64,000 bases of DNA from Wenxinia marina DSM 24838 (lineage in GTDB: Bacteria; Pseudomonadota; Alphaproteobacteria; Rhodobacterales; Rhodobacteraceae). The notes beneath the pieces are model-generated. The model had not been told where the DNA came from, ran no database searches, and saw only the letters and a list, made by a program, of their open reading frames with translations. Positions 21,298 through 31,244 of this stretch are shown piece after piece. The translations under genes were made by a program, and so were the position numbers. Location: contig NZ_KB902276.1 in assembly GCF_000379485.1 (NCBI RefSeq), positions 62,001-126,000 on the forward strand, given 5' to 3'. Position 1 is the stretch's first letter, and each line of letters starts with the position of its first letter.

Positions 21298-21322
21298 GGA
21301 AGCGCCAATGGCGCTTCCTTTT
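21298..21322 (+). terminator. Probable intrinsic terminator for the ligD-xth unit
   Basis: A perfect 9-bp stem GGAAGCGCC / GGCGCTTCC with loop AAT is followed by TTTT on the plus strand. It is far (~390 bp) from the xth stop but is the first hairpin with a U-tract in that direction. It could also act as a second barrier against katG readthrough. Confidence 0.65.
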
Positions 21323-21333
21323 CCTGACGCCCC

Positions 21334-23665
<2,332 letters not shown>

Positions 23666-23673
23666 TCCTGCTT

Positions 23674-24567
23674 ATGGCGAGTCCCACCCTCAAACAGCTG
23701 CGCTATTTCGACGCCCTCGCCGCGCAGGGCCATTTCGGCCGCGCGGCGGAGCTGTGCGCGATCTCGCAGCCGGCCCTGTCGATGCAGATCCGCGAGCTGG
23801 AAGAGCAGTTCGGCACGCCCCTGTTCGAGCGCGGGGCGCGGCAGGTGCGGCTGACCCGCGTCGGGGCCGAACTGGCGCCGCGGGTGCGGGACATCCTGCG
23901 GTCGGTGGACGAGCTGGGCGACATCGCCCGCGCCACGCGGGGACGGCTGGAGGGGCGGCTGAACGTTGGCGTGATCCCGACCGTCGCGCCCTATCTGCTG
24001 CCGGCGCTGATCGGTGCCCTGCGGCAGAGCCACGCCGGCCTCGACGTCCACGTGCGCGAGACGCTGACGCCGCGCCTGATCGAGGAGCTGGCCGACGGCC
24101 GCATCGACACCGCGATCGTCGCGCTGCCGGTGGACGAGCCGACGCTCGCCGAGGTCCCGCTCTTCACCGAGCGGTTCGTGCTGGTGCGCCCCGCGGCCGA
24201 GGCCGACGCCCCGGTGCCGGGGGGCGAGGCGCTGGCGCAGATGAAACTGCTCCTGCTGGAGGAGGGGCACTGCTTCCGCGACCAGGCGCTCGCCTACTGC
24301 GCGGCGGGTGCGTCGGCGCCGCGCGACGGGCTGGACGGCACGTCGCTGTCGACGCTGGTGCAGATGGTCGGCGCGGGTCTGGGCGTCACGCTGATCCCCG
24401 AGATGGCGATCCCGGTCGAGGCGCGCTGGCCCGGCGTCGCCGTCGCCCGCCTGCCGTCGCCCGAGCCGGCGCGGACGATCGGCATGGTCTGGCGCCGCAC
24501 CAGCCCGCTCGCCGCGCAGTTCGCCGGCATCGCCGAGGTCGTCCGCGCCGCCGCGGAACCCGCCTGA
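23674..24567 (+). CDS. oxyR: Hydrogen peroxide-sensing LysR regulator OxyR
   Basis: A 297-aa LysR-type activator. The N-terminal winged helix covers residues ~1-65 (LKQLRYFDALAAQGHFGRAAE, SQPALSMQIRELE). The effector domain has the redox pair Cys200 and Cys209 in EEGHCFRDQALAYC, with the same spacing as Cys199/Cys208 of E. coli OxyR. This separates it from ordinary LysR proteins. It is transcribed away from katG, its obvious target, and probably also represses itself. The start is nine bases after a GATAAT, so the transcript may have a very short leader. Confidence 0.95.
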   Translation: MASPTLKQLRYFDALAAQGHFGRAAELCAISQPALSMQIRELEEQFGTPLFERGARQVRLTRVGAELAPRVRDILRSVDELGDIARATRGRLEGRLNVGVIPTVAPYLLPALIGALRQSHAGLDVHVRETLTPRLIEELADGRIDTAIVALPVDEPTLAEVPLFTERFVLVRPAAEADAPVPGGEALAQMKLLLLEEGHCFRDQALAYCAAGASAPRDGLDGTSLSTLVQMVGAGLGVTLIPEMAIPVEARWPGVAVARLPSPEPARTIGMVWRRTSPLAAQFAGIAEVVRAAAEPA

Positions 24568-24645
24568 CCCGAGGGCGCCGCCTTGCGGGAGATCGGGGCG
24601 CACTCTATCTGCCGCAGGCCGGACCGTGCCGGCGGGGGAGGAATC

Positions 24646-25710
24646 TTGAGCGACATCCGACACTACTTCCTCTGGCCGATCGTCTTCACCGTTCTCGGGC
24701 TCGCAGGCACCTTCGCCCTCGGCTGGGAGGGGGGCGGACACCTTTCCGGCGCGCTGTCGTTCCTGATGATCGGCTGCGTTCTCGCCGTCCTCGAGATCTC
24801 GCTGTCGTTCGACAACGCCATCGTCAACGCCAACAAGCTGAAGTCGATGACCCCGGTCTGGCAGCGGCGCTTCCTGACCTGGGGCATCCTCATCGCGGTG
24901 TTCGGGATGCGGATCCTGTTCCCGCTCGCCGTCGTCGCCATCGCGGCGCAGATCGGGCCGTGGGCGGCCGTCGTCCTCGCCGCCACCGATCCGGACGAAT
25001 ACGCGCACATCATGCACGACGCGCACCTGTCGATCGCCGCCTTCGGGGGGACGTTCCTGATGCTGGTCGCGCTGGATTTCTTCCTCGACGACGAGAAGGA
25101 GGTGCACTGGCTCGGCTCCATCGAGGCGCGGCTGAACGGACTCGGCCGGCACCGCTGGGCGGGGATCGCGATCGTGGTGGCCACCGCGGCCGTCTTTGCC
25201 GTGCTGCTGCCGCCGGTGGAGCGGGAGGAGTTCGCGGTCGCCGCGGCGCTGGGCCTCGGCACGTTCCTTCTGGTGGAACTGGTGGGCCACGTCCTCGACC
25301 GGCGGAACCAGGCGGTGGCGGGGGCGGCAGCGGGTGGCTTCGGCGCGTTTCTCTACCTGGAGGTGCTGGACGCCTCGTTCAGCTTCGACGGCGTCATCGG
25401 GGCGTTCGCGCTGACGCAGAACCTGTTCCTCATCGCCATAGGCCTCGGCATCGGCGCGTTCTACGTCCGCGCCATGACGATCATGCTGGTGGAGCGGCGG
25501 ACGCTGATGAAGTTCCGCTATCTCGAACACGGCGCGTTCTACTCGATCCTCGCCCTGTCGGTGGTGATGTACCTGCAATCGATCGTCCACGTCCCGGAGG
25601 TCATCACGGGTCTGGTCGGCGCCGGGCTGATCGGGCTGTCCTTCCTGTCCTCGCTGCGGGCCGGGCGGGAGGAGGAGGCAGAGCCGGAGGCCGCCGCGGA
25701 GCGGGGCTAG
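24646..25710 (+). CDS. DUF475 (TerC-like) integral membrane protein
   Basis: A 354-aa inner-membrane protein with about nine hydrophobic segments and the acidic intramembrane motif SLSFDNAIVNANK (residues ~55-67). A second such motif is DASFSFDGVIGAFA (~245-258). This paired pattern is that of DUF475/TerC-superfamily transporters, proposed to act in metal ion efflux. The TTG at 24646 is chosen because GGGGGAGGAATC lies directly upstream; a longer frame opens at 24583 but its start has no site. It follows oxyR by 78 bp on the same strand, so it may be co-expressed under peroxide stress. Its exact substrate is unknown. Confidence 0.88.
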   Translation: MSDIRHYFLWPIVFTVLGLAGTFALGWEGGGHLSGALSFLMIGCVLAVLEISLSFDNAIVNANKLKSMTPVWQRRFLTWGILIAVFGMRILFPLAVVAIAAQIGPWAAVVLAATDPDEYAHIMHDAHLSIAAFGGTFLMLVALDFFLDDEKEVHWLGSIEARLNGLGRHRWAGIAIVVATAAVFAVLLPPVEREEFAVAAALGLGTFLLVELVGHVLDRRNQAVAGAAAGGFGAFLYLEVLDASFSFDGVIGAFALTQNLFLIAIGLGIGAFYVRAMTIMLVERRTLMKFRYLEHGAFYSILALSVVMYLQSIVHVPEVITGLVGAGLIGLSFLSSLRAGREEEAEPEAAAERG

Positions 25711-25759
25711 CGCGGGGGCCAACCTTGTTTCGAGGGCGGACACCGGATGGATCGGGGCC

Positions 25760-26188
25760 CCGGCTCACGGCCGGGGCGGGGTCGCCAGGGCGGAACTTCC
25801 CGCGCTGATCCGGCCCGTCGATGCAGACCCGTCCCGGGCCTGACCCGGGACCTCGCGCGGCCCTCTCCCTGTCGATACCGACAAGGCCGCGCCGTCCGTG
25901 ACCGGACCGACTACCTGCCCAGCGGCATCCGCTGCGGCCCTTCCAGCCGCTCGGCCAGCTCGGCCACCTCCGCCGGCTCACGGCCGGGGCGGGGTCGGCA
26001 GGGCGGATCTTCCCGCGCTGATCCGGCCCGTCGATGCAGACCCGTCCCGGGCCTGACCCGGGACCTCGCGAGGCCCTCTCCCTGTCGATACCGACAAGGC
26101 CGCGCCGTCCGTGACCGGACCGGCTACCTGCCCAGCGGCATCCGCTGCGGCCCTTCCAGCCGCTCGGCCAGCTCGGCCACCTCCGCCG
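25760..26188. repeat. 213-bp tandem duplication including the glpD 3' end
   Basis: Copy 1 (25760-25972) and copy 2 (25973-26185) are 213 bp each and differ at only four positions by eye (for example gccagg/ggcagg and gaactt/gatctt). Three bases beyond each copy also match. Copy 2 contains the true last ~21 codons and TAG stop of glpD; copy 1 carries a silent duplicate of that end at 25911-25975. Each copy also has a CCCGGG palindrome (25832-25850, 26045-26063). The 413-bp stretch 25711-26123 holds nothing else recognisable. Confidence 0.92.
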
Positions 26189-27779
26189 CCTGCCGGTCCG
26201 CGTCCCAGCCGAGGACGCCGCCGGCGATCTCGGCCATGCGGACAAGGTCGCGGCGCGAGAGCGGGCCGCCCATGGCGAGCGTGGTGCGGCGCAGGACGAT
26301 GTCGGACAGGTGGCGGACGTGCTCGTGCCGCGCGATCCAGGCGATCTCGGCCTCGCTGTGGTCGATGCGGTCGGGCAGCGAAGGCGAGGCGCCCTCGCGG
26401 GCGATCGCCTTGGCGACCGTGCCGTAGCGCGTCAGCAGCTCGTCCACCCGCGCCTCCGGCAGGCCGCTCGTCCGCGCCGCGGTCGCGATCCACCGGGCGC
26501 GGGCCGCGGCCTCGCGGGGGAAATCCCGGCCGCCGCCGACCGGCAGGTCCCGCGTCGTCCGCCGCCGGACCTTGCCGAGGCGCTTCAGGGCGAGATCCGC
26601 CACCTCCTCGGCGAAGCCGCGGAACGTGGTCCACTTGCCGCCGACCAGCGAGACGATCGCGAAGGGCCGCCCCTCGGCCGGCTCCACCACCGGCGCGGAA
26701 TGGTCGCGGCTGATGAGGCCGGGCACCTTCGCGTCGGAGGCGGGCAGGGGCCGGATCCCGCTGTAGGCGTAGACGATCCGCTCGCGCCCGAACTCGCGGC
26801 CGGGCATCAGGGCCTTCAGCCGCGTCAGGATGTACGCGACCTCGTCCTCCTCGCAGCGCACGCCGTCGGGGTCGCCCGCTGGGATGTCGGTCGTTCCGGC
26901 GAGGATGCGCCCCAGGTGCGGATAGACGAGGAGGATCCGCCCGTCGTCGGCCTCGAAGTAGATCATCCGCCCGTCCAGTTCGGCCACCAGGTCGGGCATG
27001 TCCAGAAGCAGGTGCGAGCCCTTGGTGCCGCCGATCAGCTTCGACGGGGCGCCGAGCGCGGCGTTGACCCGGTCGATCCAGGGGCCGGCGGCATTGGCGA
27101 CGAAGGAGGTCCGCACCAGGCGCCGCCCGTCCTCGCCCTCCAGCACCAGCGCGCCGTCCTCGATCCCGGCGACGGAGGTCCGCGTCAGCGCCTCGGACGA
27201 CGGCGAGAGGGAGAGGCCGTCGGCCACCAGCTCCCACACCATCCGCTCGGGCGCACGGACGCGGGCGTCCCAGTAGGCGGCGGAGGCGACGATGCGGTCG
27301 GTCAGGCTGGGCAGGGTCCGCAGGCTCCGCGCCCTGCCGCGCAGGCGGTGGCGGGGCATCACCCGGGCGCGCAGGCCGAGCAGGTCGTAGATCGTCAGTC
27401 CCGCCTCGATCAGCAGCGCGCCGCGGCTGCGGGCCGCGCCCTTCGCGCCGAAGAGCGTCTTGAGAGCCGCGCCCACACCCTTGGTCCACGAGAAGATCGG
27501 GATCACCGTCTGCAGCGGCGTGACCGTGTGCGGCGCGTTCCGGAGAAGCAGGTTCCGCTCCAGCGTCGATTGCGCGACCAGGCCGAACTCGCCGGTCTCG
27601 AGGTACTTCAGCCCGCCGTGGATCATCCGCGAGGGCGCCGAACTGGTGCCGGCGCCGAAATCCGCCTTCTCGACGATGAGGCACCGCAGGCCTTGGGCGC
27701 AGAGGTCGCGGAACAGGCCGGCGCCGTTCACTCCGGCGCCGACGATCACAGCGTCGAACCGGTCGCGCTCCGCGCTCAT
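26124..27779 (-). CDS. glpD: Aerobic glycerol-3-phosphate dehydrogenase GlpD
   Basis: A 551-aa FAD enzyme at the inner membrane surface that oxidises sn-glycerol-3-phosphate to dihydroxyacetone phosphate and passes electrons to quinone. The N-terminal dinucleotide fold is AVIVGAGVNGAGLFRDL. It is followed by SRMIHGGLKYLE, LLVYPHLGRILAGTTD, SGIRPL and SLVGGKWTTFRGFAEE, all typical of GlpD, then the helical C-terminal cap (~residues 400-545). The last ~21 codons and stop lie in the duplicated 213-bp unit, so a second copy of the tail sits downstream without altering the protein. No glpK or glpF is adjacent. It starts 18 bp after the propeller gene, so the two are probably cotranscribed. Confidence 0.94.
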   Translation of the reverse strand: MSAERDRFDAVIVGAGVNGAGLFRDLCAQGLRCLIVEKADFGAGTSSAPSRMIHGGLKYLETGEFGLVAQSTLERNLLLRNAPHTVTPLQTVIPIFSWTKGVGAALKTLFGAKGAARSRGALLIEAGLTIYDLLGLRARVMPRHRLRGRARSLRTLPSLTDRIVASAAYWDARVRAPERMVWELVADGLSLSPSSEALTRTSVAGIEDGALVLEGEDGRRLVRTSFVANAAGPWIDRVNAALGAPSKLIGGTKGSHLLLDMPDLVAELDGRMIYFEADDGRILLVYPHLGRILAGTTDIPAGDPDGVRCEEDEVAYILTRLKALMPGREFGRERIVYAYSGIRPLPASDAKVPGLISRDHSAPVVEPAEGRPFAIVSLVGGKWTTFRGFAEEVADLALKRLGKVRRRTTRDLPVGGGRDFPREAAARARWIATAARTSGLPEARVDELLTRYGTVAKAIAREGASPSLPDRIDHSEAEIAWIARHEHVRHLSDIVLRRTTLAMGGPLSRRDLVRMAEIAGGVLGWDADRQAAEVAELAERLEGPQRMPLGR

Positions 27780-27797
27780 CGGTTCCGCCCCCGCATG

Positions 27798-28628
27798 TCA
27801 GGGGCGCCCGTAGCGGACGAAGGCGAAGCGGCGCCCGTCCGGATGCCAGCAGGGCACGTTGATCGACCCCTGCCCGCCGAAGAAAGAGAGGATCGTGCGG
27901 GTCCCGCCCGTCCTGGGGTCCAGCATCCGCAGCTCGACCTCCCTGTCGCGCGGATGGCCCTCGGTGCCACCCTCGTAGGCGAGGTAGAGGATCTCCCCGC
28001 CGGCGGGCGAGGGGTGGGGGAACCAGTTGTCGGAACCGTCGTGCGTCATCTGCTCGGCATCCGAGCCATCGGGTCGGACACGCCACAGGTCCATCGTCCC
28101 GCCGCGGGTCGAATTGAACCAGATCCAGTCCCCGTCCGGCGTGTAGTCCGGCCCGTCGTAATGGTGCGGGCCCGAAATCACGCGCGTCTCGTCGCCGCCG
28201 GACACGGGGCAGGTCCAGATGCCGAACTCCTCGTCCCGGACCGCGGTGTAGGCGAGCCGCGCCCCGTCGGGCGACCAGCCGTGCCACCAGCTCGGCATGT
28301 TCGCCGTGACGCGGACCGGCGTGCCGCCCTCGACCGGCAGCGTGTAGATGCAGCTCTTGCCGCCCGTATGGTGCGAGATGACTAGCGTGCGGCCGTCCGG
28401 GGACAGGCCGTGGTCGTTGTTGCACCGGTCGGCGAAGGCGGTGTCGACCGGCACCAGCCGCGGCTCCGCCAGCGGGACCCGCCAGATCAGGCCGTCCCCG
28501 TTGACGATCAATGCCGCGCCGTCGGGTGTCCAGTTCGGCGCCTCGATCAGCCGGTCGGTCTGCAGCACGACCTCCTCCGCCCCGGTGGCCGGGTCGAGGA
28601 TCGCGAGCGTGGAGCGTGGGTCTGTCAT
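27798..28628 (-). CDS. TolB-like beta-propeller protein
   Basis: A 276-aa protein with repeated WD40/TolB-type blades: PNWTPDGAALIVNG, HGLSPDGRTLVIS, HGWSPDGARLAYT, PDYTPDGDWIWFNS, FPHPSPAGGEILYLAY and PCWHPDGRRFAFVRYG. That gives a six-bladed propeller. There is no signal peptide, unlike true TolB, so it is probably cytoplasmic. Similar proteins are usually labelled TolB-like or biopolymer transport protein, but no enzyme residues can be assigned. It precedes glpD by 18 bp and is divergent from the SDR gene by 72 bp, which suggests a carbohydrate-related locus. Confidence 0.85.
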   Translation of the reverse strand: MTDPRSTLAILDPATGAEEVVLQTDRLIEAPNWTPDGAALIVNGDGLIWRVPLAEPRLVPVDTAFADRCNNDHGLSPDGRTLVISHHTGGKSCIYTLPVEGGTPVRVTANMPSWWHGWSPDGARLAYTAVRDEEFGIWTCPVSGGDETRVISGPHHYDGPDYTPDGDWIWFNSTRGGTMDLWRVRPDGSDAEQMTHDGSDNWFPHPSPAGGEILYLAYEGGTEGHPRDREVELRMLDPRTGGTRTILSFFGGQGSINVPCWHPDGRRFAFVRYGRP

Positions 28629-28700
28629 CGGATTGCCCTCCCCAGCGGTTGCTATAGCGTGTCGGGCGGGCCGGGCAACCGGCGGGGGCAGGGGACGGAC

Positions 28701-29462
28701 ATGCGGCTTTTCGACCTGACCGGGCGCACCGCGCTCGTCACCGGCGCCTCGATGGGCATCGGCCGCGCGCTGGCCGAGGGGCTGGCGGCGGCGGGCGCGC
28801 GGGTCGTGCTGAACGCCCGCCGGGAGGGGCCGCTGGAGGCGGCGGCGGAGGAGATGCGGGCGACCGGCGCCGACGTCCGGACGCTGGCCTTCGACGTCAC
28901 CGACCGGGCGGCGGTGCGCGCCGCCATCGACGGGTTCGAGGTGGAGACCGGACCGATCGACATCCTGATCAACAACGCCGGCATCCAGCACCGCGCCCCG
29001 CTGGACGAGTTCCCTCCCGAGGAGTTCGAGCGCCTGTTCGCCGTCAACGTGACCGCCGTCTTCGACGTCGCGCAGGCGGTGGCGCGCCACATGATCCCGC
29101 GCGGGCAGGGGCGGATCGTCAACATCGCCTCGGTGCAGGCCGCGCTCGCCCGGCCCGGGATCGCGCCCTACACGGCGACCAAGGGCGCGGTGGCGAACCT
29201 GACGAAGGGGATGGCGACCGACTGGGCGCGTCACGGCCTCAATTGCAACGCCATCGCGCCGGGCTATTTCGACACTCCGTTGAACGCCGCGCTCGTCGCC
29301 GACCCGGAGTTCAGCGCCTGGCTGACGAAACGCACCCCGGCGGGCCGCTGGGGCCGGGTGGAGGAGCTGGCGGGCGCCGCCGTGTTCCTGTGCTCGGACG
29401 CGGCCAGCTTCGTCAACGGGCACGTCCTGTACGTGGACGGCGGCATCACGGCGAGCCTCTGA
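28701..29462 (+). CDS. SDR oxidoreductase, gluconate 5-dehydrogenase-like
   Basis: A 253-aa classical short-chain dehydrogenase. The cofactor loop is TGASMGIG (14-21), the NNAG motif is at 91-94, and the catalytic residues are Ser144, Tyr157 and Lys161 (YTATKGAVANLTKG). The opening FDLTGRTALVTGAS, the IQHRAPLDEF loop and the length match gluconate 5-dehydrogenase/IdnO proteins best, but other sugar-acid or polyol substrates are possible. GGGGACGG lies before the ATG. It is followed at 11 bp by a 2-hydroxyacid dehydrogenase and then an FAH-family hydrolase, a set that fits sugar-acid breakdown. Confidence 0.9.
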   Translation: MRLFDLTGRTALVTGASMGIGRALAEGLAAAGARVVLNARREGPLEAAAEEMRATGADVRTLAFDVTDRAAVRAAIDGFEVETGPIDILINNAGIQHRAPLDEFPPEEFERLFAVNVTAVFDVAQAVARHMIPRGQGRIVNIASVQAALARPGIAPYTATKGAVANLTKGMATDWARHGLNCNAIAPGYFDTPLNAALVADPEFSAWLTKRTPAGRWGRVEELAGAAVFLCSDAASFVNGHVLYVDGGITASL

Positions 29463-29473
29463 AGGAGACGGAC

Positions 29474-30412
29474 ATGAGCGAGACCCTCGTCGTCGGCAGC
29501 TACGACGGCCCCGACAAGGACGCGATGGAGCGGGACTTCCCCGGCCCCCGCGTGGCCGAGATCACCGAGGCGCCGGACCTGCCGGCGGACGTGCGCGAGG
29601 CGGTGCGCGCCGTCGCCTACAAGGGCCACGAGCCCTTCACCGCGGCCGAGATGGACGCGCTGCCGAACCTGAAACTCATCGCCAACTTCGGCGTCGGCTA
29701 CGACAGCATCGACGTGGCCGCAGCGACCGAGCGGGGCGTGACGGTGACGAACACGCCCGACGTCCTGAACGACGACGTGGCCGACGTCGCGGTCATGCTC
29801 CTCCTCGCGCAGCGGCGCGGGCTGATCGAGGCGGACTCCTGGGTCCGCTCGGGCGATTGGCCGCAGAGGGGGATGCAGCCGCTGCAGCGGACCATCGCGG
29901 GCACGACGGTGGGGATCGTCGGGCTGGGCCGGATCGGGCGCGAGATCGCGGACCGGCTGGCGGCGCTGAAGATGGAGGTCCACTACCATTCCCGCTCCGA
30001 GAAGGAGACGCCCGGCTGGACCTACCACGCCGACCCGGTCTCGCTGGCGGGGGCGGTCGAGTCGCTCGTCGTCTCGCTCGTCGGCGGGCCGGAGACGGAA
30101 GGCTACGTCTCGGCCGAGGTGCTGGACGCGCTGGGGTCCGAGGGGGTGGTGGTGAACATCTCGCGCGGGACGACGATCGACGAGGGCGCGATGCTGGACC
30201 GGCTGGAGGACGGGCGGCTGGCGGGCGCCGGCCTCGACGTGTTCCTGAACGAGCCGGACGTCGATCCGCGCTTCTTCGCGCTGGCGAACGTCGTGCTGGC
30301 GCCGCATGTCGGCTCGGCGACCCATGCGACGCGGGCGGCGATGGGCCGGCTGCAGCGCGACAACCTCGCGGCGTTCCACGCGGGCGCTCCGCTCAAGACC
30401 CCGGTGAACTGA
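29474..30412 (+). CDS. D-2-hydroxyacid dehydrogenase (NAD(P)-dependent)
   Basis: A 312-aa member of the GRHPR/2-ketogluconate reductase branch. The nucleotide-binding motif is GIVGLGRIGREIADRL. The substrate/catalytic Arg is in NISRGTTID, the Glu in LNEPDVD and the catalytic His in LAPHVGSAT. It could reduce glyoxylate, hydroxypyruvate or 2-ketogluconate; the sequence does not decide. GAAGGAGA stands just before its ATG, overlapping the end of the SDR gene, and its stop overlaps the next start by one base. Operon position suggests 2-keto sugar-acid reduction. Confidence 0.9.
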   Translation: MSETLVVGSYDGPDKDAMERDFPGPRVAEITEAPDLPADVREAVRAVAYKGHEPFTAAEMDALPNLKLIANFGVGYDSIDVAAATERGVTVTNTPDVLNDDVADVAVMLLLAQRRGLIEADSWVRSGDWPQRGMQPLQRTIAGTTVGIVGLGRIGREIADRLAALKMEVHYHSRSEKETPGWTYHADPVSLAGAVESLVVSLVGGPETEGYVSAEVLDALGSEGVVVNISRGTTIDEGAMLDRLEDGRLAGAGLDVFLNEPDVDPRFFALANVVLAPHVGSATHATRAAMGRLQRDNLAAFHAGAPLKTPVN

Positions 30413-31101
30413 TGTCCTTCGTCCTGCCCCCGCCGCCCGTCCCCTCTCTCGCCGTTGCGGGCCGGGACGAGCGCTTCGCCGTCCGCCGCATCTGGTGCGT
30501 CGGCCGCAACTACGCCGAGCATGCCCGCGAGATGGGCCACGACCCCGAGCGCGAGCCGCCCTTCTTCTTCGCCAAGCCCGCCGACGCGCTGGTCGAGGAC
30601 GGCGCGACGGTGCCGTATCCGCCCGCGACCGCGGACCTGCACTACGAGGGCGAGCTGGTGGTGGCGATCGGCCGCGCCGGGCGCGACATCGACGAGGCGG
30701 ACGCGCTGTCCCACGTCTGGGGCTACGCCGCCGGCAACGACCTCACCCGCCGCGACCTGCAGTCCGAGGCCAAGGCGCTGCGCCGGCCCTGGGCCCTCGC
30801 CAAGGGGTTCGACCTCTCGGCGCCCGTGGGCGCGCTGGTCCCGGCCGAGGAGATCGGGCACCCGGCGACGGGCATGCTGCGCCTGACGGTGAACGGCGCC
30901 GTCCGGCAGGAGGCGGACATCGCCGAGATGATCTGGCCCGTCCCCGGTATCCTCGCCCACCTGTCGCGGCTGGTGGAGCTGCAGCCGGGCGACCTGATCA
31001 TGACCGGCACGCCGGCCGGCGTCGGCGCGCTGAAGCGCGGCGACGTCTGCCGGGTGGAGATCGATGGGGTCGGGGCGGTGGAGACGGCCATCGAAGCCTG
31101 A
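30412..31101 (+). CDS. Fumarylacetoacetate hydrolase family protein
   Basis: A 229-aa FAH-superfamily enzyme that probably hydrolyses or decarboxylates a beta-keto or acylpyruvate-type acid. Visible features are IWCVGRNYAEHAREMG, FFFAKPADALV, the metal-binding acidic residues in LHYEGELVVAIG, GNDLTRRDLQ, a KGFDLSAPVG loop and IMTGTPAGVGAL near the C-terminus. Length and motifs are closest to the YcgM/FAHD1-like group. It is translationally linked to the preceding dehydrogenase (TGATG). The real substrate is unknown; a sugar-acid derivative is the contextual guess. Confidence 0.9.
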   Translation: MSFVLPPPPVPSLAVAGRDERFAVRRIWCVGRNYAEHAREMGHDPEREPPFFFAKPADALVEDGATVPYPPATADLHYEGELVVAIGRAGRDIDEADALSHVWGYAAGNDLTRRDLQSEAKALRRPWALAKGFDLSAPVGALVPAEEIGHPATGMLRLTVNGAVRQEADIAEMIWPVPGILAHLSRLVELQPGDLIMTGTPAGVGALKRGDVCRVEIDGVGAVETAIEA

Positions 31102-31244
31102 AACGGAGCCTTTACGCTGACCCGGCGGCCGGGCTTGCGGGTGGCGGGGCCGGCGGTAGTCTGGCCGCGCGTGCCCGCCGGCCCCGTTCGGCGGATGGTG
31201 AAGATGCCTGTCGCCCCCGGCCCAGGCCAACCCTGCGAGGCCCG

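Noticed and set aside
24583-24645. Earlier start of the DUF475 gene
   Set aside because: The frame is open from a TTG at 24583, but it has no ribosome site and the extra residues are not membrane-like or conserved.
25911-25975. A separate truncated glpD pseudogene
   Set aside because: Only the last ~21 codons are present as part of the 213-bp tandem copy; it is better described as a repeat than as a pseudogene.
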